From Roseovarius sp. (GTDB lineage: Bacteria > Pseudomonadota > Alphaproteobacteria > Rhodobacterales > Rhodobacteraceae), in the NCBI GenBank assembly GCA_029212365.1, contig JARGOC010000011.1, forward strand, positions 55,433 through 119,432: 64,000 nt of DNA, in the 5' to 3' direction. Below the pieces are notes generated by a model. It was not told the origin of the DNA. It made no database searches and saw nothing but the letters and a program-made list of their open reading frames with translations. The position numbers and the translations under genes are program-made. This document shows, in pieces, positions 1 to 8,936 of this stretch. The stretch's first letter is position 1. Every line of letters begins with the position of its first letter.

Positions 1-115
1 CAGTCCTCACTTACCCTTCAGCAATTGAGTGTGCCTGCTATAGGTTAATGGAAAGTAAATACTTCCTTAACAATACGTTAATGACGGGACGTAAGGTATT
101 AAGATCAGGAGTTTT

Positions 116-145
116 TCAGCCCGCTCAGCGCAGGTGACGGGCTGA
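116..145. other. inverted repeat downstream of carA
   Basis: An 8-bp perfect inverted repeat (116-123 and 138-145) lies just beyond the carA stop codon. It could end carA transcription, but on the carA strand it is followed by A residues rather than a U-run. I therefore call it only a hairpin, not a proven terminator. The remaining bases 1-115 are fairly AT-rich and show no coding frame. Confidence 0.35.
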
Positions 146-151
146 CTGACA

Positions 152-1300
152 TCAAGCCGACATCGACGCTGCAAACCGTTCAAACAGATAAAAGCTGTCT
201 TGAGGTCCGGGGCTGGCTTCGGGATGGTGCTGCACCGAAAACACCGGGCGGTCCTTCACCCGGATTCCGCAGTTAGAACCGTCAAACAACGACACATGAG
301 TTTCCACCAGCTTGGCTGGCAAGGTTTGACTATCCACCGCAAACCCATGATTCATTGAGGTAATTTCAACTTTACCTGTTTCCAAATCCTTCACCGGATG
401 GTTGGCCCCATGATGACCGTGATTCATTTTGACGGTCTGTGCCCCAAGCGCAAGCGCCAGCATCTGGTGACCCAGACAAATGCCAAAGATTGGTAAATTC
501 GCGGCCAAAATCCCCTGAATCATGGGCACCGCATACACGCCCGTCGCCGCCGGATCACCGGGGCCGTTGGACAAAAACACACCATCAGGTTCATGCGCCA
601 GTATTTCATCCGCTGTGGCGGTTGCGGGCATCACTGTCACCTCACACCCGGCCGAGGCCAGACAGCGCAGGATGTTTCGCTTGGCACCAAAATCAATGGC
701 GACAACCTTGTGTATCGGCGCGGTCTGGGGGGCATAGCCCTCGGGCCAGGCCCAGCGCATCTCATCCCAGCGATAGGATTGTGCACAGGTCACATCCTTA
801 GCCAGATCAAGCCCCTCAAGCCCGCCAAAGGCCCGCGCCCGGGCCACCAAAGCGGCCACATCAAAATTACCATCCGGGTCATGCGCCAGTGCTACATGAG
901 GCGCGCCTTGTTGGCGGATGGCGCGGGTCAGGCGACGGGTATCAATGCCGCCAATGGCAATACGTCCACGCCGGGCCAGCCAATCGGCCAGATGTTCACT
1001 TGCGCGCCAATTGCTGGGCAGGGTCGGATCCCATTTCACCACCATGCCTGCGGCCACCGGATCAGCGGCCTCATCATCCTCGGGGTTCACGCCGACATTC
1101 CCGATATGCGGGAAGGTAAACGTGACCACCTGCCCTGCATAAGAGGGATCAGTCATGATTTCCTGATACCCGGTCATGGCAGTGTTGAAACACAACTCTG
1201 CCGTGGTTTCGCCGACAGCGCCAAAGCCCTTGCCATAAAACAACGTTCCATCCGCGAGGGCCAAGCAGGCGGTTGGGTGAGACTGAGGCGCATCGGCCAT
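152..1300 (-). CDS. carA: carbamoyl-phosphate synthase small (glutaminase) subunit
   Basis: This 382-aa subunit hydrolyses glutamine and passes ammonia to CarB to make carbamoyl phosphate for pyrimidine and arginine synthesis in the cytoplasm. The N-terminal CPSase small-chain domain covers about residues 8-150. A class I glutamine amidotransferase domain follows, with the nucleophile Cys275 in GICLGHQ and His359/Glu361 in QHHPEAS. The open frame extends further upstream, but the ATG at 1300 is preceded by GGAG and gives the family length and N-terminus (ADGTLFYGKGFG). The YqeY-like gene is divergent. The partner carB lies about 47 kb away on the other strand. Confidence 0.97.
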   Translation of the reverse strand: MADAPQSHPTACLALADGTLFYGKGFGAVGETTAELCFNTAMTGYQEIMTDPSYAGQVVTFTFPHIGNVGVNPEDDEAADPVAAGMVVKWDPTLPSNWRASEHLADWLARRGRIAIGGIDTRRLTRAIRQQGAPHVALAHDPDGNFDVAALVARARAFGGLEGLDLAKDVTCAQSYRWDEMRWAWPEGYAPQTAPIHKVVAIDFGAKRNILRCLASAGCEVTVMPATATADEILAHEPDGVFLSNGPGDPAATGVYAVPMIQGILAANLPIFGICLGHQMLALALGAQTVKMNHGHHGANHPVKDLETGKVEITSMNHGFAVDSQTLPAKLVETHVSLFDGSNCGIRVKDRPVFSVQHHPEASPGPQDSFYLFERFAASMSA

Positions 1301-1486
1301 GATCGGGATTCTCCGGGGGGTGCAAATTGTCGGGAAACTACGGAGGCCCACGGCGCGGGTCAAGTGCCAAGATGCACCCAAAGCCGGACGTTTGGTAACG
1401 CTGCAAATCCACATTCGCGCGCTTGCCTCCATCTGCAACTTTGGCTAGGGTCGTCAACTTGTGACCAACCACTCGGGATGAATGAA

Positions 1487-1951
1487 ATGAATTTGCGCGA
1501 GCAGGTCAATACGGCCGTTAAACAGGCTATGAAAGACAAAGCAGCTGATCGGCTGACAACATTGCGCCTGATCAACGCCGCGATCAAAGATCAAGACATC
1601 GCAGCGCGGGGCAATGGCAACGAAACCGGCGTGAGTGATGCGGACATCTTGCAAATCCTTGGCAAAATGACCAAGCAACGCCATGAAAGCGTGCGCGCCT
1701 ACGAAGAAGGCGGACGCATTGATCTGGCCGAACGCGAGCGTGCTGAAATCACGGTGATCGAAGAATTCCTGCCGCGTCAGTTGAATGGCGACGAAGTGAG
1801 CAGCGCCATCGACAAAGCCGTCAGTGACACAGGCGCCAGTTCCATCCGTGATATGGGCAAAGTCATGGGCGCATTGAAAGAGCTATACACCGGCCAGATG
1901 GATTTTGGCACGGTTGGCCCCCTGGTGAAAGACAAGCTCTGCGCGGGGTAA
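1487..1951 (+). CDS. GatB/YqeY domain-containing protein
   Basis: A 154-aa cytoplasmic protein of the YqeY family, homologous to the tail domain of the GatB amidotransferase subunit that contacts tRNA. Its exact role is unknown in any bacterium I can name. The start region (NLREQVNTAVKQAMKDK), the RLINAAIKDQ segment and the EEFLPRQL motif are typical of the family, and the length is full. ATGs at 1478 and 1487 are both possible. I chose 1487 because it matches the usual family start; neither has a strong ribosome-binding site. The longer open frame reaching back to 593 is an antisense shadow of carA. The pairing with divergent carA is common in alphaproteobacteria. Confidence 0.9.
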   Translation: MNLREQVNTAVKQAMKDKAADRLTTLRLINAAIKDQDIAARGNGNETGVSDADILQILGKMTKQRHESVRAYEEGGRIDLAERERAEITVIEEFLPRQLNGDEVSSAIDKAVSDTGASSIRDMGKVMGALKELYTGQMDFGTVGPLVKDKLCAG

Positions 1952-2003
1952 GCCCTGTAGACGGTGTTGTTGACGCCCGCATTCAAGCCAAAAGCCTTGC
2001 CGT

Positions 2004-2510
2004 TTACTCTCGGCGGATCGCCTTCACCCGGCGCAGCGTATCTGACAGCTCTCCATATAGTGCCTTGCGTTCATCCTCGGACAGGAATGCGCCGATCTCA
2101 ACCTCGCGGCCTTTGCCTGACAGTGTGACATAGTTTTCCACTGGCCCGCCCTTGGCATGGAGCGCCACTTGCACCCAATAGCTGTTGCATTCCCATTCCT
2201 GCACCTCCCCCGAGGGATTGGTGCGCACAAGATGTGTCATCTCAGGATCAAGGGTCAAAACCTCTTGTACCCTGGCGGTTTTGTAGGAATGTTCCAATCC
2301 CCACCAAAGCCCCGCGACCGTCAGCATCAAAAACGGCAACAGACCCCAGACCAGTGCCGTGCCCAACAAGCCATAAAGCGGAATGGTGATCAGCGTGAAA
2401 GTCCCAAGAATAAAGGCCGCGAACCCTTTGCGCGGCAAGGAGCGATGAGGCCAAAGCTCAAGTGTATTGGGATCAGACGTGTCAGAGGTGGCGGACCAAA
2501 CATAAGGCAT
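2004..2510 (-). CDS. DUF2244 domain-containing membrane protein
   Basis: A 168-aa protein resembling the DUF2244 family, small integral membrane proteins of proteobacteria with no established biochemical role. An N-terminal segment is followed by two adjacent hydrophobic helices around residues 30-70. A soluble C-terminal part of about 95 residues contains the ECNSYWVQ and GREVEIGAFL stretches I associate with the family. The ATG at 2510 lies downstream of AGGAGG with a rather long spacing (about 13 nt). The longer frame to 2567 lacks support. The gene stands alone, facing the YqeY gene. Confidence 0.8.
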   Translation of the reverse strand: MPYVWSATSDTSDPNTLELWPHRSLPRKGFAAFILGTFTLITIPLYGLLGTALVWGLLPFLMLTVAGLWWGLEHSYKTARVQEVLTLDPEMTHLVRTNPSGEVQEWECNSYWVQVALHAKGGPVENYVTLSGKGREVEIGAFLSEDERKALYGELSDTLRRVKAIRRE

Positions 2511-2572
2511 ACTGAGCAGATTACCTCCTAATTTCAGCAAGGAACATGGCCGAATACCGATGTGCAAACCCT

Positions 2573-2612
2573 AACAAAACCCAAGGCGCCCTGCCCTCAG
2601 GGCCGCACTTGG
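2573..2612 (-). terminator. intrinsic terminator after the acetyltransferase
   Basis: Directly after the stop codon of the acetyltransferase gene the minus strand can form a hairpin. It has an outer CCAAG/CTTGG stem and an inner GCCCTG/CAGGGC stem, and is followed by GTTTTGTT. This is a good Rho-independent terminator for the SleB-acetyltransferase pair. Confidence 0.75.
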
Positions 2613-3083
2613 CTAGAGCGTTTTCTCCATCACATAGTTATGGATGCGAACGCCATTGCGCTCAAACTCCTGACGCCGCACTGTGCCAAACCCCTGAGCG
2701 GTGAAAAAGCGGTGCGCAGCTTCGCTTGCCTCAACAAACAACCGGACCTTCTGACGCGTTGTCGCCACGCCTTCTAAATGTTGATAGAGAGCCGCCCCAA
2801 CGCCCGTTCCCACCCGATCAGGACGACAATAGAAACAGTCGATATGGCCGCTCGCTTCAAGCTCGATAAAGCCGATGGCCGCATTTTCATCACTCAGCGC
2901 GACAAACACATCGCGCCCGTCACCAACCCGTTGGGCAAATGAATTTGCGTCTATGGGCCTAGGGCTCCAGGCGGCCAATTGGGCATGCGAATAGTCCTGT
3001 GCACCGACCGCGTGCACCGAATCGTGCAGAAGCTGCGCCAAAATCGGTGCATCCTGTGGCTGGAAAAGACGAATGCGCGTCAC
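2613..3083 (-). CDS. GNAT family N-acetyltransferase
   Basis: A 156-aa single-domain GNAT protein that should transfer an acetyl group from acetyl-CoA to an amine; the substrate cannot be told. The N-terminal beta-alpha region (RIRLFQPQDAPILAQL) is present. So is the acetyl-CoA loop region around residues 88-100 (DRVGTGVGAALYQHL), a looser form of the Q/R-x-x-G-x-G/A motif. The C-terminal AAHRFFTAQGF stretch is typical of the fold. It starts 7 bp after the cell-wall hydrolase gene, so the two are probably co-transcribed. It ends at a clear terminator. Confidence 0.85.
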   Translation of the reverse strand: MTRIRLFQPQDAPILAQLLHDSVHAVGAQDYSHAQLAAWSPRPIDANSFAQRVGDGRDVFVALSDENAAIGFIELEASGHIDCFYCRPDRVGTGVGAALYQHLEGVATTRQKVRLFVEASEAAHRFFTAQGFGTVRRQEFERNGVRIHNYVMEKTL

Positions 3084-3090
3084 ATCAAAC

Positions 3091-3699
3091 CTAGTTCGAT
3101 GAAACCCGCGTGGGTTGCTTGTAAAAGTGGTGCACCCCGATCGTGGTCGTGCGCGGAAACGTGCGTGACCATTTTGGGCTGACCGCGCGCGTGTGATAAT
3201 GCGTGGCCCCCTTGGTCAGCGGCCGTGAAGCCCCCTGAACCATCAGATTGGCCACCCGGCCCACCTGTTTGAACGCCGACGGCTCAGAGATCACCTCCTT
3301 GTGCCCATCACATGTATAGGTGAACTGGCAGCCATATTTGCGCCCGGTCCCCTGATGGATCACACCACACACCGAATTGGGATAGCGCGCGTGGTCCACA
3401 CGGTTCATGATCACTTCGGCCACCGCAAACTGACCTTTCACGCTTTCGCCGCGCGCTTCAAAATACAAGGCCTCGGCCAGACAACGCCACTCTGGGCCAC
3501 CCTCAGCCACACTGTTATTGGCCAGCCATTCGCGCGAATAGCTGACATCGGTGTCCGCATGTTTGAACAACGCCTCGCGCTTGCCCGCCGACAGGGCCTG
3601 AAGAACGCGCTGTTCCTGCGCCACAAGTTTTTTCACAGGGGTATCCGCAAAGGCGGTCCCGGACCAGATCAGGCCCAAGATCATAGCAATTCGCAACAT
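3091..3699 (-). CDS. exported cell-wall hydrolase (SleB/CwlJ-type)
   Basis: A 202-aa exported protein. The ATG at 3699 follows GGAGAGAC and begins a good signal peptide ending near ALIWSGTAFA. A short linker leads to a Hydrolase_2 (SleB) domain from about residue 75, with the conserved EALYFEARGE stretch carrying the likely catalytic Glu. INRV-like (IMNRV) and HYHT motifs follow. In spore formers this domain cleaves cortex peptidoglycan. In alphaproteobacteria it is a general periplasmic peptidoglycan hydrolase of undefined role. The upstream open frame to 3813 is not needed. Confidence 0.87.
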   Translation of the reverse strand: MLRIAMILGLIWSGTAFADTPVKKLVAQEQRVLQALSAGKREALFKHADTDVSYSREWLANNSVAEGGPEWRCLAEALYFEARGESVKGQFAVAEVIMNRVDHARYPNSVCGVIHQGTGRKYGCQFTYTCDGHKEVISEPSAFKQVGRVANLMVQGASRPLTKGATHYHTRAVSPKWSRTFPRTTTIGVHHFYKQPTRVSSN

Positions 3700-3855
3700 G
3701 AATGTCTCTCCGTCCCACCCAGGGAATTTAGGAAAACTTTGCCGCGATTTATCGGAAATGAGGCATTGCGTCCACCCCAGGGGCCTGCCAGCGACGAATC
3801 GACGCGACGGCACGGCCCTGCACTTGGCCCATGTTGTGGGATAAAGCGGCCTGCC

Positions 3856-6402
3856 CTACCCGATCTTGTCACGCACCGCTAATTGGGCTGCGGCCAATCG
3901 CGCCACCGGAACCCGGAACGGCGAGCATGAAACATAGTCAAATCCCGCATCCCTGCAAAATGCAATTGATTCGGGATTGCCGCCATGCTCACCACAAATC
4001 GACATCACAATATCAGGGTTGCTTGCTCTGCCGCGCTCAATCCCCATAAGTAACAATTCCCCCACACCGTCGACATCCAACGAATGAAACGGGTCTTCGG
4101 GATAGACGCCTTGCCGCACATATTCGGACATGAATTTGCCCGCGTCATCGCGCGACAACCCATAAGCCATCTGCGTCAAATCATTGGTGCCAAAGCTAAG
4201 GAACGAGACCAGAGGCGCAATATCACCTGCCCGCAAAGCCGCCCGCGGTGTTTCCACCATCACGCCCAGCCGGTAAGTGAACGTCCGCCCGGTTTCCAGG
4301 CTCACGGCGGCGGCCACGGCATCCACCTTGGCCTTGACCAATTCAACTTCGCGCTTGGCGCTGACCAACGGGATCATGATCTCGGGCACCACAGGTGCGC
4401 CTTCACGGCTGGCTTCGACTGTGGCCTCAAAGATGGCACGCGCCTGCATTTCGTAAATTTCAGGAATGGCGATGCCCAGACGCACACCACGCATACCCAA
4501 CATAGGGTTATATTCGCTCAGCGCCTCAACCCGTCGGGTCACATCCGACATTGGCAAATCCAGCGCCTCGGCCAGTTGCAATTCGCCCGCGCGGTCCGTG
4601 GGCAGGAATTCATGCAAAGGCGGATCAAGTAGACGGATGCAGACCGGCAAGCCCGACATGATGCGGAACAGATCAATGAAATCCGCGCGTTGCATCGGCA
4701 ACAGCCGCTCCAGCGCCTCGGCGCGGTCCGTAGAGGTGTCGGCAAAGATCATCTCGCGCATCACGGTCAGGCGGTCGGCCTCAAAGAACATATGTTCCGT
4801 GCGGCACAGCCCGATACCATGTGCCTTGAACCCGCGCGCCACTTCTGCATCGGCGGGTGTGTCGGCATTGGCGCGCACTTCGATATCACGGATGTCATCG
4901 GCCCAACTCATCAGTGTCTTGAGCGCCGTCTCACGTGCCGCCTCCAGCATTGGGGCTTCGCCCAGCAAAACCTCGCCAGTGGTGCCGTCAATCGTGATGA
5001 CATCGCCTTCCTTGAAGATGCGCCCGCGTGGGCCCTTCAACTGCTTGCGACGCTGTTGGAACTCAATGTCTGAGGCCCCCACAACACACGGCAGGCCCAG
5101 ACCGCGGCCAATCACAGCTGCGTGGCTGGTCATGCCGCCTTTTTCAGTCAGCACCCCGGCGGCGGCATGCATACCACGGATATCTTCCGAACTGGTTTCG
5201 CGCCGCACCAGAATGCAGGCCTCTCCCCGCGCAGCACTGGCTTGCGCTTCGGTGGCTGTAAACACGATGTGCCCGCTTGCAGCACCGGGGCTGGCGGCAA
5301 CACCGGTGGCGATGATGTCGCGCTCGGCTTCGGGGTCAACCTGGCGGTGCAGCAGCTCATTCAATGCGCGGGGTTCAACGCGCATCAGCGCCTCTTCGCG
5401 CGGGATAATCTGATCCTCGGCCAAAGCCACGGCGATACTGACAGCCGCGCGGGCATTGCGTGCCACACGCACCCCGTCCAGCAGGTAAACCTTGCCGTTC
5501 TCAATGGTGAACTCTGCCTGCATTTCCTCGCGCAGCTTCACGCGCATCAGGGCAGTGTGGGCCTTTAACTCGGCAAACGCCTCAGGGGCCTGTTCTTCCA
5601 AAGAGGCCCCGCGTGCATCCTTCTCCAGATACAATGACCCCGCCGATTGCCCCAACGCGTCACGTCCTTGGGATTGCGACAAATACCGCCCGGTGATCTG
5701 GCGCATGCCGGTTTCACTGTTCACCAGCTGGATAACACCCGAGCCGCTCTCTGCGTCGCCCTGGCCTAATCCCAGCACCAATGCCTGCACCACAAGGCCA
5801 AGCCCGGCATCCGCCGGCGCCCCTTTGGCCTGGCGCAACAGCCGGGCCGAGGTGCCTTCCCACGCCCGCGCCATCGAGCGCAAAACCTCAGTCAATTGCA
5901 CTGCCGGCTCTTGCGGGAACACCTCATCGGTCTCCACCTCATAGGCTTGCAGCGCTTCAGGCAGGCCCACTGTTGGGTCACTGGGCATGTCGTCAAACAG
6001 ATCAGGATCAAGCCGGGCCACGTCAATCGCGTAGGATTGAACAAACCGCAGATAAAGAGCAGCGGCGGCGGCTTTTCCGATCTGATTTGACAGCTCGGAA
6101 AAGCGGTCATCATTCATCCCAATATTCAGGATCGCCCCCGGCCCGCCCCAATCTGGATCTTCCGACGAGGGGCGCACGCACAACATTGGCTTATCCCCAA
6201 AAGGGGATAAAATATGTTGCATATCAAGGGCTTCACCAGCTGCCAATTTGTGCACCGCTGCGAATGACAACGCAATGGTGGTGGGCACAGGCAAATCAAG
6301 CCGCGCCAACCGCTGCAAACATTTCGCCCGCCCGCCATGGGTTTCGGCCGCCATCGGGGCATCGGGCGTAATCAGTGTGATATGTTCGTCATTATTCTGC
6401 AC
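3856..6402 (-). CDS. PEP-utilising pyruvate, phosphate dikinase-like protein
   Basis: An 848-aa protein with the three-part architecture of pyruvate phosphate dikinase. It has an N-terminal ATP-grasp-like region (about 1-320), a phosphohistidine swivel domain with His427 in GGMTSHAAVIGRG, and a C-terminal PEP/pyruvate barrel with the GEHGGNPESI and DYVSCSPFRV motifs including the catalytic Cys. True PPDK interconverts pyruvate, ATP and Pi with PEP, AMP and PPi. Here the ATP side is altered: the usual GGKGANL is HGGRAKCL, and LQTR near the end of the grasp domain is LDGV. Activity with ATP is therefore uncertain. The start is GTG at 6402, with AAGGG seven bases upstream. It is slightly shorter than PPDK (about 875 aa). 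Confidence 0.85.
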   Translation of the reverse strand: MQNNDEHITLITPDAPMAAETHGGRAKCLQRLARLDLPVPTTIALSFAAVHKLAAGEALDMQHILSPFGDKPMLCVRPSSEDPDWGGPGAILNIGMNDDRFSELSNQIGKAAAAALYLRFVQSYAIDVARLDPDLFDDMPSDPTVGLPEALQAYEVETDEVFPQEPAVQLTEVLRSMARAWEGTSARLLRQAKGAPADAGLGLVVQALVLGLGQGDAESGSGVIQLVNSETGMRQITGRYLSQSQGRDALGQSAGSLYLEKDARGASLEEQAPEAFAELKAHTALMRVKLREEMQAEFTIENGKVYLLDGVRVARNARAAVSIAVALAEDQIIPREEALMRVEPRALNELLHRQVDPEAERDIIATGVAASPGAASGHIVFTATEAQASAARGEACILVRRETSSEDIRGMHAAAGVLTEKGGMTSHAAVIGRGLGLPCVVGASDIEFQQRRKQLKGPRGRIFKEGDVITIDGTTGEVLLGEAPMLEAARETALKTLMSWADDIRDIEVRANADTPADAEVARGFKAHGIGLCRTEHMFFEADRLTVMREMIFADTSTDRAEALERLLPMQRADFIDLFRIMSGLPVCIRLLDPPLHEFLPTDRAGELQLAEALDLPMSDVTRRVEALSEYNPMLGMRGVRLGIAIPEIYEMQARAIFEATVEASREGAPVVPEIMIPLVSAKREVELVKAKVDAVAAAVSLETGRTFTYRLGVMVETPRAALRAGDIAPLVSFLSFGTNDLTQMAYGLSRDDAGKFMSEYVRQGVYPEDPFHSLDVDGVGELLLMGIERGRASNPDIVMSICGEHGGNPESIAFCRDAGFDYVSCSPFRVPVARLAAAQLAVRDKIG

Positions 6403-6606
6403 TGCAGCACCCTTATGTATCGGCGCAGCATACGCGGGATAACATGCAAAGCAAGGGCAGCTTTAGGATCGGCTGGCCATTCCGGCCGAGCTGTACACAA
6501 GCCGGACCATCGCCATCCTATGGCGTGGCGAACCGGCATATGTTCAACGGCACTTTACCCACGAGTATCCTCGGATAGGATTAATGACGCGCTGAGACAC
6601 ACCTGT

Positions 6607-6631
6607 CGCCAGCCAAAGGGAGGGGCTGGCG
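6607..6631. other. GC-rich hairpin downstream of glyS
   Basis: A perfect 8-bp inverted repeat (6607-6614 and 6624-6631) with a 9-nt loop sits 47 bp downstream of the glyS stop codon. It may act in transcription termination but has no U-run. The sequence CAGCCCCTCCCTT on its minus strand recurs downstream of valS. The rest of 6403-6677 shows no coding sequence. Confidence 0.45.
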
Positions 6632-6677
6632 TTGGACCGCCGGCTTTGCCCTGATTCCGGGCAGACGTTCTGCTGAA

Positions 6678-8933
6678 TTATCCCTCGATCCGGGCCAAAT
6701 CTGCCGCTTGCCCGCAAATCTGGCGGATGCGTGACAGCAGGTTTAACCGGTTGCGCCGGATCACCTCATAGTCCGTGTTGATCTGTACGGCTTCAAAAAA
6801 CGCATCAATCGGGGTGCGCAATGTGGCCATCGCCGCCATGGCAGCGGCAAAATCCTCGGCCTCTATGGCTGTGGTGATCTGCCCCTCTACCGCATCAAGC
6901 GCTGCAAACAACGCGCGCTCCTCGTCGGTTTCGGAAAACTTCACATCCGCGCCATAAGAATACTCGACCCCGTCCTTTTCCTCGGCCTGAGTCAGAATAT
7001 TGTTGGCCCGTTTGAACCCCTGCACAAGGTTTTCACCATCATCGGTTTTCAACGCATCACTCAGGGCAGTGGCCCGGGCCACAATCAAACTCAGATCATC
7101 CCCCCGACCCAGTGTCAGACAGGCGTCAATCACATCGTGGCGCACACCCCGGTCACGTAGATACACCTTCAAGCGATCATGAAAGAACGCCAGCAAGTCG
7201 GTGGATAGATCCGGCAGCGCGTCACCAACAGTGCGCAACACACTGCCCTCAGAGGTATCCGGGGCCGCTTCTGCTTTGGTGCGCCTGTCAATCACCGTAT
7301 GCAACGCCGCTCCAAACACGCCATGATCGGCAATTTCATCCAGAACCTCTTCGAGCGTATCAATGTCGCCGCTGCTGGCTTTGGCGCGGTGCAGCGCAAT
7401 CTTGTGTTTCAACAACTGACTGTCCAGAAAACGGTCCAACGGCAAACGCAAACCGTTCTCCAACACCAACCGAATAACCCCCAGCGCCGCCCGGCGCAGG
7501 GCAAACGGATCCTTCGATCCGGTCGGCTTCTCATCAATCGCCCAAAATCCGGTCAACAGATCCAGCTTATCCGCCAAGGCCACCGTGACCGACACGAGCC
7601 GTGTTGGCACCTCATCAGAGGGGCCCAGCGGAGAGTAATGCTCTTCACAGGCCATCGCCACGTCTTCGGGCAGGCCGGCCTCGGCCGCATAATAGCGCCC
7701 CATCAACCCCTGCAATTCGGGGAATTCATAAACCATCTCAGAGCTCAGATCAGCCTTGCAGACCTTCGCCGCCTGCTCGGCCACATCGGGGTCAGTGCCA
7801 ACCGCCGGGGCCAGCTCCTTAGCCAAGGCAGCAATCCGGCTGATCCGCTCGGCCTGTGATCCAAGTCGGCGCTCAAACGTCACGTTTTCCAGCTTGGCCA
7901 TCCACTCGCCCATGCCTGCCTTGGCAATGCGCAGATCGTTCTCCCAAAAGAACACCGCATCCGCCAGTCGCGCAGACAGCACCCGTGAATTGCCCGCCAG
8001 AATGGTTGCCCCCTGATCGGCCGTTTCAACATTGGCAACGGTGATAAAACGCTCAATCCGCTGGGTCTTGGGATTGCGCACCGAAAAGAACTTTTGGTGT
8101 TCACGCATCGAGGTTTTCAACACTTCGGACGGCAGGTTCAAAAACGCCTCGTCAATCGTGCCCATCAGCACCACAGGCCATTCCACCAGCCCGGCCACTT
8201 CGGCCAGCAGGCCCTTGTCTTCAACCACGTCCAGCCCGTTGGCGAAGGCCTGATTGGTGGCGTCCTGCCAGATATGTGCCGCGCGCTCCTTAGCGTCCAG
8301 CACCACCTTGTTGCGCTTCAACTTGGCGGCGTAATCTTCAAATGAGGTGACGGCAAAGCGCCCTTCCCCCATGAACCGATGCCCCTCAGTGGTGTCGCCC
8401 GCCTTAAGGCCATCAACGTCCAGATCGACAATCGAAACCTCGCCCGCGTCATCCGTCAGAATGCACAGGATCGAGTGCAAAGGCCGCACCCACCGCAAAG
8501 AGCCATTGCCCCAGCGCATGGATTTTGGCCACGGAAAGTTGCGGATCACATCGTCCAGCACGTCGGCGATTATCGCCGCCGCCGGGCGGCCCGGCTTGGT
8601 GATCGAGGCGTAATAGACCTGGCCCTTTTTCTCGTCCCGCACCTCAAGATCGCCGCGTGATACCCCCGCACCGCGCAAGAAGCCTTCGATGGCTTTTTCG
8701 GGTGCATCCACGCGTGGGCCTTTGCGCTCTTCTTTTACTGTGGGGCTTTGGCCCAACACATCTTGCACCGCCAGCGCCAAACGGCGCGGAGTAGAAAACG
8801 CAGCAGCGCCGCCATAGGTCAGACCAGCGTCAACCAGCCCGTTGGTAAGACGTTCCTTGAGGTCCGCCGCCGCACGGGCCTGCATGCGGGCCGGGATTTC
8901 CTCGGAAAACAGTTCAATCAGCAGATCAGGCAT
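6678..8933 (-). CDS. glyS: glycine--tRNA ligase beta subunit
   Basis: This 751-aa beta subunit of the bacterial heterotetrameric glycyl-tRNA synthetase binds tRNA-Gly, while the alpha subunit holds the aminoacylation site. The start PDLLIELFSEEIPARMQ is the signature of the family. The middle carries the GRYYAAEAGLPEDVA stretch, and the C-terminal anticodon-binding domain has FKRANNIL. Length is as expected (about 690-750). The ATG lies three bases after the stop of the small DUF6446 gene, so glyQ, that gene and glyS form one tight operon read leftwards. Confidence 0.97.
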   Translation of the reverse strand: MPDLLIELFSEEIPARMQARAAADLKERLTNGLVDAGLTYGGAAAFSTPRRLALAVQDVLGQSPTVKEERKGPRVDAPEKAIEGFLRGAGVSRGDLEVRDEKKGQVYYASITKPGRPAAAIIADVLDDVIRNFPWPKSMRWGNGSLRWVRPLHSILCILTDDAGEVSIVDLDVDGLKAGDTTEGHRFMGEGRFAVTSFEDYAAKLKRNKVVLDAKERAAHIWQDATNQAFANGLDVVEDKGLLAEVAGLVEWPVVLMGTIDEAFLNLPSEVLKTSMREHQKFFSVRNPKTQRIERFITVANVETADQGATILAGNSRVLSARLADAVFFWENDLRIAKAGMGEWMAKLENVTFERRLGSQAERISRIAALAKELAPAVGTDPDVAEQAAKVCKADLSSEMVYEFPELQGLMGRYYAAEAGLPEDVAMACEEHYSPLGPSDEVPTRLVSVTVALADKLDLLTGFWAIDEKPTGSKDPFALRRAALGVIRLVLENGLRLPLDRFLDSQLLKHKIALHRAKASSGDIDTLEEVLDEIADHGVFGAALHTVIDRRTKAEAAPDTSEGSVLRTVGDALPDLSTDLLAFFHDRLKVYLRDRGVRHDVIDACLTLGRGDDLSLIVARATALSDALKTDDGENLVQGFKRANNILTQAEEKDGVEYSYGADVKFSETDEERALFAALDAVEGQITTAIEAEDFAAAMAAMATLRTPIDAFFEAVQINTDYEVIRRNRLNLLSRIRQICGQAADLARIEG

Positions 8934-8936
8934 GGC

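Noticed and set aside
116..145. Intrinsic terminator after carA
   Set aside because: The hairpin is good but the carA strand has A residues, not U, after it; kept only as an inverted repeat.
439..801. 120-aa plus-strand frame
   Set aside because: Antisense shadow of carA, with Pro/Arg/His-rich text typical of such shadows.
593..1477. Long plus-strand frame joined to the YqeY-like protein
   Set aside because: It lies opposite carA and has no family match; the YqeY domain starts at 1487 or 1478.
4466..5413. 315-aa plus-strand Ser/Arg-rich frame
   Set aside because: Antisense of the dikinase-like gene.
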